Shown here: one piece after another, positions 4,893 through 5,144 of the stretch
Position numbering within the stretch: the stretch's first letter is position 1
How the letters are laid out: every line of letters starts with the position of its first letter
Assembly (NCBI GenBank): GCA_019236035.1
Contig: JAFAJU010000301.1
Coordinates: 1 to 5,144, forward strand
DNA length: 5,144 bases
Reading direction: 5' to 3'
From: Verrucomicrobiota bacterium
Lineage (GTDB): Bacteria > Verrucomicrobiota > Verrucomicrobiia > Chthoniobacterales > JAFAMB01
The notes under the pieces: generated by a model
The model's database searches: none
The model's input: only the letters and a program-made list of their open reading frames with translations
What the model was told of the DNA's origin: nothing
Translations under genes and position numbers: made by a program

Positions 4893-5144
4893 TTCAAAAA
4901 CGGGTTGTTTCTTAATTTTGCGGTGATTTGCAAAACAGCTTTTCTCGAGGGAAACCCAACATTTCTCGTTGCGTGTTTTTGCCTAGCTTTGCATTAAAAC
5001 CGGCTTCGAGTATAGAAGCGTAGTATAGAAACTCAGGCCAACGGATGTGCTCTCCGTGCCTCTTAGACCCGAAAGGGACGCCCGTCTCAGTCAAGCGGCC
5101 AACTCACGCTGACACTGACCACGCTCATCGTGATTTGGGGTGCA
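4893..5144. other. Region without a recognisable gene, downstream of the tRNA half
   Basis: These 252 bases carry no gene I can support. Small structures include an inverted repeat TTTTGC/GCAAAA (4916-4921 and 4930-4935), a 5-bp stem with 7-base loop GCTTC/GAAGC (5003-5019), a stem ACGGA/TCCGT with 7-base loop (5041-5057) and CCC-GAAA-GGG (5068-5077). A minus-strand frame of 60 codons (4912-5094) starts with TTG and matches no family I know. The first 100 bases are AT-rich compared with the genes. Confidence 0.5.
5009..5030. repeat. Two direct copies of AGTATAGAA
   Basis: AGTATAGAA occurs at 5009-5017 and 5022-5030, a 13-base period with a 4-base spacer. The first copy lies in the loop and 3' arm of the GCTTC/GAAGC hairpin. 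It could be a binding-site pair for a recombinase or regulator next to the tRNA fragment, or chance. Confidence 0.35.

Noticed and set aside
4912..5094. Minus-strand 60-codon frame
   Set aside because: It starts with TTG shortly after an in-frame stop, has no clear ribosome binding site and no recognisable family.
4893..5144. Group I intron interrupting the tRNA-Arg at the anticodon loop
   Set aside because: The position would suit such an intron, but I see no internal guide sequence pairing with the exon end, no conserved core like GACTA with its partner, and no 3' exon with T-arm and AGGGCGC within 250 bases. A 3' exon beyond the window edge cannot be excluded.
1..5144. CRISPR array, insertion sequence or integrase gene
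   Set aside because: There are no regularly spaced repeats, no transposase or recombinase motifs and no terminal inverted repeats with target duplications on reading both strands.

Overview
The window looks like accessory chromosome from a free-living bacterium with moderate GC (low to mid 50s per cent by eye, not computed). Weak or absent Shine-Dalgarno sequences, a YkuD-type L,D-transpeptidase with a long tail, a YihY/BrkB membrane protein and TIR proteins of the 'MSGQIFISYRR' style together suggest a soil-type lineage such as Verrucomicrobia or Acidobacteria. That assignment is inference and is not proven by any single gene.

Layout. Positions 1-917 (minus) hold the first 305 codons of a YihY/BrkB-family membrane protein, cut by the window edge. 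After about 210 noncoding bases comes a small exported protein with a DUF3395-like pattern (1130-1549, minus). A 277-base divergent spacer leads to an exported L,D-transpeptidase (1827-2504, plus) whose C-terminal tail carries an in-frame 102-base duplication. Next is a three-helix membrane protein of unknown function (2682-3128, plus). It overlaps tail to tail with a small XRE-like helix-turn-helix protein (3102-3344, minus).

From about 3343 to 4892 the window is largely gene debris. It holds an N-terminal TIR fragment (3343-3486, plus), the C-terminal half of a GNAT acetyltransferase on the opposite strand (3488-3685), one apparently intact exported orphan gene (3770-4462), a possible minus-strand gene tail (4443-4562) and a second, frame-damaged TIR gene (4563-4892). 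The second TIR reading frame runs into the 5' half of a tRNA-Arg(TCT) gene that stops at the end of the anticodon loop (4854-4892). The last 250 bases have no recognisable gene.

The intact genes do not form an obvious pathway. Three of the products (L,D-transpeptidase, DUF3395-like protein, exported orphan) are predicted to act in the cell envelope or outside the cytoplasmic membrane, and two are membrane proteins. The fragments of two TIR-signalling genes, an acetyltransferase and a tRNA half fit the decayed edge of a former mobile or defence island. I see no integrase, transposase, CRISPR array or complete new system in the window.
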